NCBI GenBank assembly: GCA_036365145.1
Contig: JAEOAD010002183.1
Location: 1,054,001-1,118,000, forward strand
Source of the DNA: Orientallactaga sibirica
Taxonomy: Eukaryota; Chordata; Mammalia; Rodentia; Dipodidae
Reading direction: 5' to 3'
Length of the DNA stretch: 64,000 bases
A model generated the notes under the pieces. It did not search any database and was not told the DNA's origin. It saw nothing but the letters and a program-made list of their open reading frames with translations. This document shows positions 1 through 11,514 of the stretch, in pieces; within the stretch, counting starts at the first letter, position 1, and every line of letters begins with the position of its first letter. A program made the position numbers and the translations under genes.

Positions 1-150
1 GTATGAAAATAGTTAGAAGGACTGACTGGAGGGAGGAGGGGGTTCAGAGGAAGAGATATAGAAGAGTGAAGACAAGAGAGATTAATGGGAGAGGATTGTG
101 ATCAAAATACATTATGTACAAATATAAAAAATATCAACAAAAAGTTTACA
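1..150 (+). mobile_element. 3' tail of a rodent L1, cut by the window edge
   Basis: A purine-rich stretch is followed by TGATCAAAATACATTATGTA and an A-rich end, which is how the 3'UTR of several rodent L1 subfamilies finishes. Only the tail lies inside the window. An MaLR or other retroposon end cannot be excluded. Confidence 0.45.
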
Positions 151-897
151 ATTCAAATATATGCTATTTAAGGAGACCATATTTGGAATGGTAGTTTTAA
201 TATATTGACTTCAAAGCCTAAATTTCTAAATCCTTTTATACAATCATAGTTCTCAACAAATCTAATTTAAGCACAACTAAAAGTAAATCTAAAAATATAT
301 GTACATTTTTTAAAATTTCTTCTTCTGTCAGTGAATTTGGTTTGATGTATATTACAAGAAAAAATTTGGTATTATGTATGTGACAAATAATTTGAGTGAT
401 GGAAAACAATAAAAAAGCCAGCTCACATTCTACACTAGAATTATTATTGGTATGATTAAAATATAAAGACACCTGAATTTATCATTTCTGTTTATGCTGT
501 TTGAGTCTCATTAAGGCTATGTCACTTCCTTCTTCTAAATACTATTTTCCATTTCAAACATCTAATTAAGTAAACACAATGCAAAGTGAGATGATATACT
601 GTTTGGAAAACCATAAAATTATAGAGTACATAGACTTCCATTATAATCCAATTTTCACTCTGTCATAATTTTCCAAAAGGGTTTCCTTTAAGGTTGAAAT
701 TTTCTCAGCTTCATTTCAGTTTACAACTATATGTTTTGATTTCCTTGAAATTGGAGAAGCCTCAACTCCACCTTTCCTCTGTCAATCATATGAGTATTTC
801 CCATGAAAGTGGTCCAGGTGTAATCTCCCTTTTGTTGACAAAACTTCTGACAGATCTCGGGACCATGATATGTCTAAAGACTTAGGCCCTTAGAATT
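151..897. other. AT-rich sequence, no feature recognised
   Basis: I see no gene, SINE or LTR here. Open frames are short, begin at random ATGs and show no domain. Confidence 0.5.
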
Positions 898-1050
898 TAG
901 CCTGGTGTGGTGATTGACACCTGTAATCCCAATACTTGGATAACAGAGGAATATCAAGAGTCCAGTGACAATCTTGGCTACATATTCAGCTTGAGGCTAG
1001 CGTGTGCTACATAAAATGCATTTTCAAAAAATCCAAAACTAAAACATTTT
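898..1050 (+). mobile_element. B1-like SINE, old and diverged
   Basis: The B1/7SL layout is recognisable: a degraded GCCTGGTGTGGTG head, CACCTGTAATCCCAATACTTGG, and a CTTGAGGCTAGC middle ending in an A-rich tail. Divergence is high, so this is an old copy. Confidence 0.65.
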
Positions 1051-1241
1051 AGAGCAATGTAAATGGTGCAGGAGAGATTCTACTGTTTTGCCCAATACCC
1101 TCTCATACAATGAATATCCTGGCTATATTATTTGTATAATAGAACCCCTTGTATATCTCAAGGTATCGTGTTATACTAGAAAACTACAACTAGAATCAGT
1201 AGATCCAGGAGAGTGTGTACTTTAAGTAGTACCAAACTATT

Positions 1242-1262
1242 AATTTGTGTGTGTGTGTGTAT
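1242..1262. repeat. Short (GT)n microsatellite
   Basis: A run of GT dinucleotides of about 20 bases. Confidence 0.8.
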
Positions 1263-1437
1263 GACTTCCAGATAAATCTTTATTGTTCTATAAGTTTAAC
1301 ACAGAAAGAGACAGAGAGAGAAACAGAGACAAAGAAATAGGGAAAAATATACTTTATATTATATATGCATATATGTGCCCTTTCCTGGATTTACCATCAC
1401 TGAATACTATTAATCCATTTGCGAAAAAAATGATTTT

Positions 1438-1562
1438 TGTTGTTTTTTTCTTTCTAAGACAGACTCACTGTGTAGCTCAGGCTAGCCTGAAACTCACAAA
1501 AATGCTTCTACTTCAGCCTCCCAAGTGATAAGATTACAGCTATATATTACCATATGCTATAC
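1438..1562 (-). mobile_element. B1-like SINE, antisense and partial
   Basis: T-rich start, then GACAGACTCACTGTGTAGCT, CAGGCTAGCCTGAAACTCAC and CAGCCTCCCAAGTG in order. This is the reverse complement of a B1 right half and middle. Confidence 0.75.
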
Positions 1563-1884
1563 TTATTTTAGTATATTGTATCTATAATTCCATATTTAAT
1601 GAGTTTATCCTGTTGAGTATAAAAATTCTTATCTTGCTTTTATTTTTCACTTTTTTCTCTTAGATCTGTATGCTACTCTTTAATAGCATGTTTTAAACCA
1701 CTAAAAATATTTTATTTTTATGGTTGAGACTCCTACACTCAAAATCATTTTCCATGAGAACTTTCAAACCATATGGTCCACTATATTTCAGGATCTAGGG
1801 TGGGCAAAAAATAATCGATATCTTTCTTCTTTCTCCTAACCCATTACCCTGTCCACCATACTGGGAGATATTCAGGATTTTGTC

Positions 1885-2213
1885 TTTATTTCAGTTCTAA
1901 GGCTAGAGAGTTTGCTTAGTGGTTAAGGCACCTGCCTGCTAAGCCTAAGAACGCTGGTTCCAATCTCCAGGTCCCACGTTTAGCCAGATGCAAAGTGACT
2001 CAAGGGTACAATGCCACACTTGCCCACAAGGGGGCGCAGGCATCTGGAGTTCATTCACAGCGGCTGAGAGGCTGCTGGCGCGCCCATTCTCTCTCTGCCT
2101 CTCCCTCTCTCTCTGTTTCTCTCTCCAAAAATAAAATAAAATAAAATAAAATAAAATAAAATAAAATAAAATAAAATAAAATAAAATAAAATAAAAGTTT
2201 ATTTCAGTTCTAA
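1885..2213 (+). mobile_element. tRNA-derived SINE (ID/B2-like, jerboa type) with perfect TSD
   Basis: The body runs 1901-2197. It has a Pol III A-box-like head (GCTTAGTGGTTAAGG), a B box (GGTTCCAATCTCC), the family-specific middle (CACAAGGGGGCGCAG), a CT-rich segment and a tail expanded into (AAAAT)n. A 16-bp direct repeat, TTTATTTCAGTTCTAA, flanks it at 1885-1900 and 2198-2213. This is the target-site duplication expected of L1-mobilised insertion. The perfect TSD points to a fairly young copy. Confidence 0.9.
2126..2196. repeat. (AAAAT)n pentanucleotide run, the SINE tail
   Basis: About fourteen AAAAT units, grown from the poly(A) tail of the SINE that ends here. Confidence 0.9.
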
Positions 2214-3202
2214 AATCTCATCAAGATGCAACTAGGAACAAGTAGGTTTTCTTTCATTGTTCTGGAAAATAGTTTGATTTAATCTGGAGACACAGATTTT
2301 CAGATAGAGAAATTATCTTCCAATATTTCTGTGATACTTTCTTTGATAAATTTCTCTCTGTTCTTTTGCTCTATAACTCCTCCTCAAGGAAAAATTTGAC
2401 CTCTTGGATTGATTTTCCATCCCACTTTTCACTCTTGTTTTTAGTCTGTTTGTAGGGTTTTTTTTGTGTGGAGATGGGGGGCGGGTTGGAGTATCAACTT
2501 TCCAAATCACCATTTTGGCATTCAGTATTATCTATTATTTAGCCATTTCATTACTGCTGTTGTTGTTGCCTATGTAAGTGAGGGACATTTCAAGTTACCT
2601 TCCACATAACTCTTTCATATCCTGTAAGACTAATAATTCCATTTCCTTATTTCTTAAGTCTGAGCAGTATGTTCTACTGTTTTCTTATACTTGAAATACA
2701 ATTTAATGAGGCTAATATATAAAAACTTGACTCTCAACCTACATGTAGTATAAAAGCATTTGAACTTTAGTTGCTAAATGCAATTTTGAAATGCATGATT
2801 GTGGGGTATTATGTAGTTATTATTGTATATTAATGCTGTGTGCATACCTAAAGAATTATATTAGTAATATCGGTTAATATTTTCTGCTTGATATAAGTAT
2901 TCTACATGCATTATCTCACTTAGTTCTTATAGAAACACATTATTCCCATTTTACAGATAAAGATGATGACAGAAAAAGGTTAAATAGCTTCTGCAAACGA
3001 TGGTACTAGAAGCGGAAGAGCTGGGGTTAATCCCAGGCCAACTGTCTCAAGAGCCTAATCAAATTAAAAGGCAAGTATACTAATGATTGCTTTCAAAGCT
3101 ATGAAAACAACAAGCAATGACTGCAGCTGCTACACTAAGCTGTTCAAGAAGGAGTAATCTGAGTTCAGATGCTAACAATGCCTCAGCCTCAAGATCCTTC
3201 CG
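2214..3202. other. Single-copy-looking sequence, no gene seen
   Basis: AT-rich sequence with no repeat I recognise. A short antisense open frame at 2313-2513 has low-complexity K/R/S composition and no domain. Confidence 0.45.
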
Positions 3203-3330
3203 TATCAGTAAGTAAAGTGAGGGTGTCTCTCTCTACTGTTAACAAGTATCAATAAGTGAAGTGAGGGTGTCTCTCTCTACTGTGAACAAGTATCAGTAAG
3301 TAAAATGAGGGTGTCTCTATTTTGAACAAG
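3203..3330. repeat. Minisatellite, 44-bp unit, three copies
   Basis: Units start at 3203, 3247 and 3291, each opening TATCARTAAGT and ending AACAAG. The first two are full 44-mers differing at a few positions. The third is 40 bp, with part of the CTCTCTCTACTG segment lost. Confidence 0.9.
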
Positions 3331-4430
3331 TAATGCTTCAATGTTCATCTACTTCACATGGCCTGTGAGGATAGGCTACCCTGGGGCAGATGGGAAGCTA
3401 CTAACCAAACCACCCAGTGTTCATAGGAGTTCAACAATACCTATCAGTTGTCACAAATTGCTGATTCTATGAAGATAACAAGCTGGACACAGATATTAAG
3501 AACTGAAGTATATAATCATAGTAGACAAGATGTTTTGGGGAATTCATTCATAATAAACAGAGAAAAATTTTTTCAAAGAACCAAAACTGTAGAAAGGAAA
3601 TATGCCACCATTGAATTATTTTCTGTTTATTGCTTCTGATGGAAACCCATTGGGGAAAGCCCCTACAAAGTTATACCTGTGCTAAAATTCCCTCATAGCT
3701 TATAATGCAGGTGATGCTAAGACATGAAAATTACATGGTTTAAAAGATGTTTGTAGCAAAATACCAAGAAGCAGGAATCTCTCGGATGCAGACTTAATGC
3801 AATGCCCCATTATGAAAATAGTATCCTTACACATATTAGCCCCAAGTTGTGTGTGGAATTAACCAGGCTGAGAGTGATTAAAAGTTAAAAGTGTGTAGTT
3901 ACAGCAACAATAATATTAAACAAAATTGTGTCTAAACTAAAATGTACCTCTGGCTATTTTTAAATCATTAAGAACAAACAGGAATTTGCTAAATCATTAA
4001 AATCAAATTAGCATAATTAAGGATCTAAAATTGTTAGAGTATTAATGTGATGATTACATTTATTAAACTCAGTAAATGAAAAAACACTGTTATGCTCTTG
4101 TAGCAGAATCGTGTGGTAACTAATGTCATTGGGCACCATTTAAATTAGGCAGCTCATCTCAATTTAAGCCAACATTTGAACCAGTAATAAGTTCCATATA
4201 ATTTATATATAATAAGAAAAAGAGTTTCCTGACTATATAAAATCTAGGAAAGTTATTATGAAATAATAAGCAGAAAAGCAAAACATATTACTACAGGAAA
4301 AATCCCTATGTAAAATGTAAACACAAAAGATTAAGAACAACATCATCCAAGATATAAACCAATTCTGTAAAGGTAACATGACTAAAGGAGGCTCTATGGT
4401 AAACTCTAAAAATGTTTTATTTATGTTAAA
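3331..4430. other. Non-repetitive AT-rich block
   Basis: No gene or mobile element is visible. The stretch 3880-4230 is AT-rich but not low in complexity and lacks repeat signatures, so it could be conserved noncoding sequence. That is a guess without an alignment. Confidence 0.4.
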
Positions 4431-4433
4431 GAC

Positions 4434-4552
4434 CAGACTATATAGTGAATTCCAGGCCAGCCTGGAAAAGAGTGAGACCCTACCTGGGAAAACCAAAAAT
4501 AAATAAATAAATAAATAATAAATAAGTAAGTAAGTAAGTAAATAAATAAACA
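4434..4552 (+). mobile_element. B1 SINE, 3' part only
   Basis: The right half of the jerboa-type B1 is clear: CTATATAGTGAATTCCAGGC, CAGCCTGG, GAGTGAGACCCTACC. It ends in an (AAAT)n/(AAGT)n tail. The left half is missing. Confidence 0.8.
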
Positions 4553-4699
4553 ATTGCAACTAAATTCTATTACAAAGTATGTTCTCTAAGAAACTCAACA
4601 AAAGAAAAAAACGTAACAAAAAAAACCGAACTTACCTATTCAGTTTAACATTTGATGTTTTCCAATTTTCTCTTTATTATTTTACTTATTTCACTTAAA

Positions 4700-5712
4700 A
4701 GTGTAATTTTTAAATTGTGCTATTGACAATTCTGTTCCTTTATTGACAATGCAATGTGTGCTTTCTCTACATTTTTTAAATGTTCCTCTATACCTATGGC
4801 TCTTAAAATAGAATCTGCAGGTATGGTGATGCCTCCAGAGGTGTTTCTTTTGCTGAGGATATGCTTGGATATCCAAGGCCTGCTGCCATTCCATGTGAAT
4901 GTTGAGATCATTTTTTCTATCTCTGTGAAGAATGCTGGGATTTTTACTGGTATTGCATTAAATCTCTATATTGCTTTTGGTAGGATCGCCATTTTCACAA
5001 TGTTAATTCTTCCTATCCAAGAGCATGGGTGGTCCTTCCATTTTCTCAAGTCCTCCCCAATTTCTTTCTTGAATATTTTTGTTTTCATTAAATATGTCTT
5101 TTACATTCCTGGTTAGCATTATTCCAACATTTGGGGTTTTTTTTTGGGGGTGCTATTGAAAATGGGACAGTGTCACTAACTTCTTTTTCTATATCTTTGT
5201 ACTTTGCATATAGAAAGGCTACTGATCTTTGTACATTGATTTTGGATCCTGCTGCTTTGCTAAAGGAATTAATCACCTTGAAGTGTTTTAAGATGGAGGT
5301 TCTCGGGTCAATTATGTATAGGATTGTGTCGTCTGCAAATAGAGCTAACTTGACTTCTTCCTTTCCAATTTGTATCCCTTTTTTTTCTTTCTCCTGTCTT
5401 ATTATGGGCTAGGACTTCTAGTAGTAAGTTGAAAGAGCAGAGGTGAGAGTGGGCATCCCTGTCTTGATTCTGATATAAATGGGGATTCCTTGAGTCTTTT
5501 CCCATTAACTATAATTTGGGCTTTAGGTGCTTTATATATAGCCTTTATTATGTTGAGATATAAACCATCCATGCCTATTCTTTCCAATGTTTTGATGATG
5601 AAGTGATGTTGTATTTTGTCGAAGGCCTTTTCTGCATCTATTGAAACGATCATGTGGTATTGTGATTAAGCTTATTTATGTGCTGTGTTACATTGACAGA
5701 TTTCAATATGTT
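4700..5712 (-). pseudogene. L1 ORF2 fragment, reverse transcriptase region (antisense)
   Basis: This is an inverted piece of LINE-1 ORF2. On the minus strand, 5653-5402 encodes the L1 RT motif run [15 protein letters not shown], then GCPLSPLLF, the palm region just before the active-site aspartates. Lower coordinates continue into the thumb and C-terminal part (in antisense, the classic CTTCCTATCCAAGAGCATGG string near 5012). Frameshifts fall after GCPLSPLL, and the putative ADD region is out of frame, so no active enzyme is made. It is joined at about 5755 to L1 sequence of opposite strand. Confidence 0.85.
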
Positions 5713-5754
5713 GAACCCACCGCATGTGTTCCTGAGATAAAGACTACTTGATCA

Positions 5755-6475
5755 AGACAAACATACCATAAGAACAGCCAATAGACTACCCACAGAATGG
5801 GAGAAAATTTTTGCCAGCTATAAAATGGACAGAGACCTAATTTCTAGAATCTACAAAAAACTCAAAAACCTAAACAATAAAGTCAAACAACCCACTCAAT
5901 AAGTGGGGCAAAGAGCTGAATAGGGAGTTCTCAGAGGAAGAAATACAAATGGCAAACACACACTTAAGAAAATGTTCAACATCCCTAACCATCAGGGAAA
6001 TACAGATTAAAACTACTATGAGATTCCATCTTACCCCAGTAAGGAGAGCAAACATTAAAATATCAAATGAAAACAATGTTGGTGAGGATGTAGAGAAATA
6101 GGAACCCTCATTCACTGTTGGTGGGAATGTAAAATGGTACAACCACTATGGAAAGCAATATGGATACTCCTAAAAAGGTGACTATAGAGTTACCAACAGA
6201 CCCAGTTATTCCCTTACTGGGCATTTACCCTAAAAGCTCCATGCCTCAGTTCAGAGATATTTGCTCAACCATGTTTATATCTGCTAAATTCATAATAGGT
6301 AAGAACTTGAATCAACCTAAATGCCCATCATTGGATGAATGGCTAACCAAGATGTGGTATATATACACAATGGAATTCTACTCAGATGTTAGAAAAAAAT
6401 AACACAATGAAATCTGACAGAAAGACAACCATTGCATAGTCTCACTCATCTGCGGCTACCTTTTATCCCAGTGTT
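5755..6475 (+). pseudogene. L1 ORF2 C-terminal part and start of 3' end (sense)
   Basis: Sense L1 sequence: AATGGGAGAAAATTTTTGCC near 5797, the GTTGGTGAGGATGTAGAGAA string near 6080 and CTCATTCACTGTTGGTGGGA near 6109. An open frame at 6148-6402 carries PVIPLLGIYP and PKCPSLDEW, hallmarks of the extreme C-terminus of L1 ORF2p. It sits in opposite orientation to the L1 pieces on both sides. Confidence 0.85.
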
Positions 6476-6895
6476 GAGTGAGTATTGAAGTTCCTGAGCT
6501 ACTGGGGTTTTGTTCAGGAAGTCTTTTCCCACTCCTATATCGTAGAAAGTTCCTCCTATTTTTAATTCAGGTAGTAGAAGAGTTTCAGGTCTTATATTGA
6601 GGTTTTTGATCTATTTGGACTTGACTTTTGTGCATGGTGAGATATTTGGGTGTAGTTTCATTTTTCTGCATATGGTTATCCAGTTTGCCTAACACCATTT
6701 GTTGAAGATACTGTCTTTTCTTCAGTCTCCATTATTAGGGCCTTTGTCAAAGATCAAGTAGCTGTAGTTAATTGACCTAAAGTCCGGATCCTCAATTCTG
6801 TTCTATTCATCTATATTCCTGTTTTTATGCCAGTACCATGCTGTTTCTGTTACTATGGCATTGTAATATATCTTTACATAAGGTACTATGATGAC
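6476..6895 (-). pseudogene. L1 ORF2 fragment (antisense), third segment
   Basis: Antisense L1 ORF2, with CAGTACCATGCTGTTTCTGT near 6831 and CCTTTGTCAAAGATCAAGTA near 6742. In an uninterrupted antisense L1 this segment would lie just before the stretch that starts near 4810 here, so the two antisense pieces probably come from one template. Confidence 0.75.
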
Positions 6896-6944
6896 AAAAT
6901 CCTCGCAAATCAAATTCAACAATACATCAAAAGCAGATGCAATT
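6896..6944 (+). pseudogene. Short sense L1 ORF2 scrap
   Basis: About 50 bp reading AAAATCCTCGCAAATCAAAT then CAACAATACATCAAAAG. In sense this gives the L1 ORF2 motif KILANQIQQYIK, with a base change. It is the fourth change of strand within 2.2 kb. Confidence 0.55.
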
Positions 6945-7611
6945 GTGTGAAAGGTTACAATCATTGAGACTGGGGCAGCTGATCTGCATTGGGACAGCAG
7001 GAAGAATGCAGATTCTTTTGAAGTCAGGGGCCTGAATGCTGAAGGAATGTCCTGTTCTTCAAAGTTGGCTCTATTGCCCCATAGATTAACAAATTAGTAG
7101 CCCAGCTGGTACTATGGAGTATAATAAATGCAGGAAAGAGAGGGTCATTGGATCTGCAAAACAGTTTTGGTTGTTGGAAATGGCCATGGGTAGTTTGAAG
7201 CAGGTTTGTTGGATTACCTGCATGGAGACCCAATAAAGCCATGAGGATTAATGGTGAGTTATAGTGGAGACCCAATGGAGATGCCAGAAGTATGGGATGG
7301 CTGCCAAGAAGAGATACCCGCACTAGATGAAACTTTCTTGAACTGTGAGAAGCCTAGCTGGAGGGGCAGAATTGGAATGCCAAAGAATCATCATTGATAA
7401 GAATTATCTGACTTGGAGACTTGTCACTGACTAGAGTTGTCAGATTTTGAGCTACAGAGTTTTTTTTTCCCCTGTTTCTTTAAAATCTTGTATTGGTTGA
7501 GTATTTCTTTGCTATGCCCAATGCCATCTTTTACATTGTGAATGGTTATTCTGTGCCATTATGGTGTTTTTTTTTCTTTTGTTATTGGCTTTTCTCTTTT
7601 CTCTTTTCTTT

Positions 7612-7644
<33 letters not shown>

Positions 7645-7808
7645 GTGGTGGCAGTATTATGGCTCAGTTAAAAGACTTGGGCTATAGAGATGTTTGAACA
7701 TCACTGTGATTGATAAACTATGGGGACTACTAAAGTTGGACTGAATGCATTGCATTTTACATCATAGATGGTTATCAGTTTATGGGTTTTCAGCCAGAGA
7801 TGGAATGG
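6945..7808 (+). mobile_element. MaLR (ERVL-MaLR) internal region
   Basis: Non-coding internal sequence of a rodent MaLR element, running directly into an LTR at about 7809. The last 150 bp (TTTGAACATCACTGTGATTG, GCATTGCATTTTACATCATA) match, in reverse complement, the internal block at 33385-33540 beside another MaLR LTR. This supports the family link from the window alone. No coding capacity is visible; MaLR internal regions normally have none. A CT-rich and poly(T) stretch at 7570-7642 interrupts it. Confidence 0.75.
7570..7642. repeat. T-rich simple repeat with poly(T)
   Basis: TTTTC-type units lead into about 29 consecutive T within MaLR internal sequence. Confidence 0.9.
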
Positions 7809-8152
7809 GGTAGTTTGATTCAGTTGTTCCCCATAAAGTTATGCGTTCTGAATGCTAGGTCCCAAGGTGATGGCAATTTGAATTACAGCTTCCTGGAGGT
7901 GATGTGTTCCTGGGTGTGGGCTTATGGGTGTTATAGCCAGCTTCTCTTTGCCACTGTTTAGCACACTCTCACATTGCTATTGTCCGCCTGATTTTGGCCA
8001 AGAGGTGATGTTCACCTTCTGCTCATGCCATCATTTCCCCCTGCTATCATGGAACTTCCCCTCAAGTTTGTAAGCCAAAATAAACCCTTTCATCCCAAAA
8101 GCTTCTCTTGGCTGGGTATTTTATTTCAGCAATGCTAAGCAGACTACAACAA
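7809..8152 (+). mobile_element. MaLR LTR (sense)
   Basis: It opens TAGTTTGATTCAG, carries a CTTCCCCTCAAGTTTGTAAG segment, then AGCCAAAATAAACC with an AATAAA polyadenylation signal near 8080, and ends CTAAGCAGACTACAACA. The same landmarks occur in order at 25422-25766 and 33700-34025. With the internal region upstream, this is the 3' LTR of a 5'-deleted element. Confidence 0.85.
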
Positions 8153-9284
8153 TGAGGAAAACTGAAACACTATGAGACACTGTTTTTACTCCATCCCCTA
8201 ACTCTGAGGGTGAAGACAGTAACACTGTCACACTGAGGAAGGTAAATGAAGCTGAGTAAGGTGTATGAAAATACCTCTTTTAGTCTCTTGGCAAATAATA
8301 GTATTTTCAGATGGCCATGGTAGGAATATGTAATCCTAAGTACTGATGCCTACAGTGGTCTTCTCAGTCCAGTCTTCTTGTCCAGTAAAGACTCACCCTC
8401 TAGTAGACATCTGGCAATGATAGAAGACACTTTGGCTTAGGATTTCCACTGACAACTTGTGGCCAAGTTAAAGCTGCAACTCCACATCCTGCAGTGTTCA
8501 GGACAGCCTGTGAGTACTGTGCAGCACAAAATGTCAACAGGGTGAGAAACTCTACCCTAGCATAATGTGAAACACATGTATCTGAGTCCACAGATATAAA
8601 CAGAAACACTTCCACCATTTGGCAGTTTATTTAAATACTTCAATTTGTGTATGATTTTCTTCAGCAATGATTTGAGCTCAGCTCTGTGCCACTAAGCATA
8701 TGACTTGGTCAAGAATCTCAAATCCTCTATACCACATCCACGAAAATAGAAAACAATCCTCCACACAGTTATCATAGAAATAGTATTAGATGATGCACAC
8801 AAAATGCTTGGTGACTAAACGTTAGCTACTTCTGCTATCATGACACCACCACTGTCATCAAATATTCAATAGCTACTAAAAGCTGCCACTGTTTGGATCT
8901 AAATGTACAAGAATGAGGAGCTCACAGATACAAACAACAAAGCAAAAATGCCACTGGAAGCCCTGACTCACTTGTTAGTGTAATACATCTCTCCATTTGC
9001 CCCTGGCATCCCAGGAAACAGTGCTGCTCCTCTGTGAATCTTCTCATCTTCTGTTTTCCTACTACCTGCCCATCAATCTCTAATTTAGTACTAAAGGCAT
9101 TTGGTGATAGAGTAGATCTTCAACAAAGAGAAAATATACACTAATTTCAAAGATTTTGGATCCTTTACAACAGATTATCAAGAAAACATCTAAGAGGAGT
9201 ATGTCACATCCCACTGAGTCCTTATTAAAGTTTCTTGGATCAGGTTTGTGCCCTAAGAATAGGTATTCTATGGGAAAGTGTTTC
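8153..9284. other. Single-copy-looking sequence, no gene seen
   Basis: No repeat or coding signature recognised. Antisense frame 8618-8400 is short and without a domain. Confidence 0.45.
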
Positions 9285-9600
9285 TCTCCACAACAGAAAA
9301 TAGAAACCTCGTCACTGAAGTAGAACTAAAATGACCCCAATGTGGCAAGGGAAATTTGTGGAAGAGGGGGCAGAAAGAATGTTAGAGCCACAAGTTAGGT
9401 CATTATGCATAGAGACTTGGCCTATCCCCCATAACTCTTGACTACCCTCACAGTGCATGACCCACATTGCCCATTGATGAGGGTCCCTTTGGAAGACGGG
9501 GACAGGGAGGAGGATAATGGAGTCACCATTATGAATGTAAAATTAGAATAATATAAATAAAAAATAAATTATAAAAAAATAAAAAAAATAGTAGAAAGGA
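9285..9600 (+). mobile_element. L1 3'UTR, 5'-truncated
   Basis: It contains the core shared by the L1 tails in this window, GGAAGAGGGGGCAGAAAGAA then TGTTAGAGCCACAAG (9360-9394), followed by CATGACCCACATTGCCCATT. It ends in an A-rich tail with AATAAA-type motifs (9556-9591). The nearest sister is at 22960-23260, where the same core follows an L1 ORF2. Confidence 0.8.
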
Positions 9601-10599
9601 AAATAGGATACTAATGGTAATACCTTCCATAGCTACCAGAAAGTGGGCAGAGTTGACAATTTCACCATGCTCAAGATTGAGGGCCCAAAGTTTCAAACCA
9701 TGGGGTCAGTATATCCATCAGGTTACCTGCTCTCCATGGCGTTTATGACATTTTTCAGCTACAAACATAATTTAGCAGAACTAAGAATCTTGCAAGGGAA
9801 AAAACTGCCCATGTTGAAAAATTCATAATTTATTTACCTACTGTATCAAGTGACTTTTACATATTCTTTTTATATCACCTGATAGAGCTTTGCTCCTTAC
9901 TCTGTGCAAAAGTTATAATTTGCACATACACATTATAATTTGTGACTGTTAGAATGACTGCAGTGTCACATTCACTAGAATTATGACCTGTAGCATAAAT
10001 AAATAGGGGTTATAAGAAAGGTAAATGTCTTCAGAGAACATCCTTAAGCTTTGCAGTTCAGAAATGAGTTTCTGTCTTGCAATATTCTACAAATTCAGCA
10101 GTAGGAAAAATTATGTGAAAGGTAAATGCTCCATTTAGATACTGTATAATTTTTTTTGTTGATTTGGATTAAGCCCAAATGATTATTTTTAAAGTTAATG
10201 TAGAAGCACTGTGAAAAATGAATCATATTTTAATTGCTATAATGCTGCATCATTTAGTTAAACTGGAAATGATTGGTGAATCTGGTTTGATGGTACATCC
10301 TAAACAAGCCAATTAGTATACACATTAACCTCTGTAATCACTCTCCAGCCAATTGCTTTCCATAATTTTTTCATAATTTATTTGCACTCATGTTTCTTAA
10401 TGAAGCAGGTAACTACCTTTGAATGTGAGGAATTTGGTCTTCTTATATAGGAAAGTTACAGTATTTGCTTCAGACAAAGTTATTGCTGATTTACTCAAAT
10501 GCAATACAGAAATCTCATATGTTGCTACAAGGCTACAGGTCATAAGATATATAATAATTAAGTTTTTGAAGTATTTGGAAAGAAGAGTGTTTCTTAAAA
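9601..10599. other. AT-rich sequence, possible conserved noncoding block
   Basis: No gene or repeat recognised. Positions 10140-10400 are AT-rich and free of low-complexity runs. That texture is common in conserved noncoding elements, but conservation cannot be judged from one sequence. Confidence 0.35.
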
Positions 10600-10879
10600 A
10601 ATAACAAACTACTGGGCTGGAGAGATGGTTTAGCAGTTAAGACGCCTGCCTCCTAAGCCTAAGAACGCTGGTTCCAATCTCCAGGTCCCACGTTTAGCCA
10701 GATGCAAAGTGACGCAAGGGCTCAATGCCGCACTTGGCCACAAGGGGGCGGATGCATCTGGATTTCGTTTGCAGCAGCTGAGAGGCTGCTGGTGTGCCCA
10801 TCTCTATCTGTCTTTCTCTCCCTTTATCTCTGTCTCTGTCTCTCTCCAAAAAAAATAATAATAATAATAACAAACTACT
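10600..10879 (+). mobile_element. tRNA-derived SINE (jerboa type) with TSD
   Basis: The body at 10614-10865 has GGGCTGGAGAGATGGTTTAG, the B box GGTTCCAATCTCC, CACAAGGGGGCGGATGC, a CT-rich segment and an (ATA)n tail. A 14-bp TSD, AATAACAAACTACT, lies at 10600-10613 and 10866-10879. Confidence 0.92.
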
Positions 10880-11514
10880 ATATCTTCAAAACATACCTTC
10901 CAAACCACAATGTTAAAAGAGCCACAGAGTTGTCTACATAACCACTTTCCCGATTCAAAATCCCTCATCATTTCAGTAATGTCTGCTCTGTTGTTATTCT
11001 GGTCACTTACAACCTCACCTGCCCACAAAAATGTCCTTTTGTCTTATTTGCCCTTTTGTAGAAGCAGCCTGAGGAGCAAGTTTTTCTCGTATCTGAGTCG
11101 AGGCTTTCTTTGCTTGCAGACTGAGATATATCTGATACATATAGAACAGAGGAAGGTGTATTCTCTTTGGATCAATTTATAGGTAGGATCAAGGGGAGCT
11201 CTCAGAGAGAGGTGGAAGGAAACGGAGTAACAACAAAACAACATTCTTCTTGTACAAGGGACAAGATTTTACAAAAAAGCAACAATTCTAAAACAGTACA
11301 TCTACTTTGAATGTAGGCAGGCTACTGAGTCAAGCCAAAGTCCTATGGAGAGATTTTATAATACATGCAGTAGAATGATTTGTATGAAGTCTCAGTGAGT
11401 ACCAGAAATCCTTAACATTAGTAATATTAGTATCAACTTATAAGAGACAACATTCACTCCTGATGTGCCCTGATTAGGGGCTCTGTTACCAAGGACACAT
11501 GTCTGTATCTGTAA
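10880..11514. other. Single-copy-looking sequence, no gene seen
   Basis: Short overlapping frames on both strands, none with a recognisable domain. No repeat identified. Confidence 0.4.
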
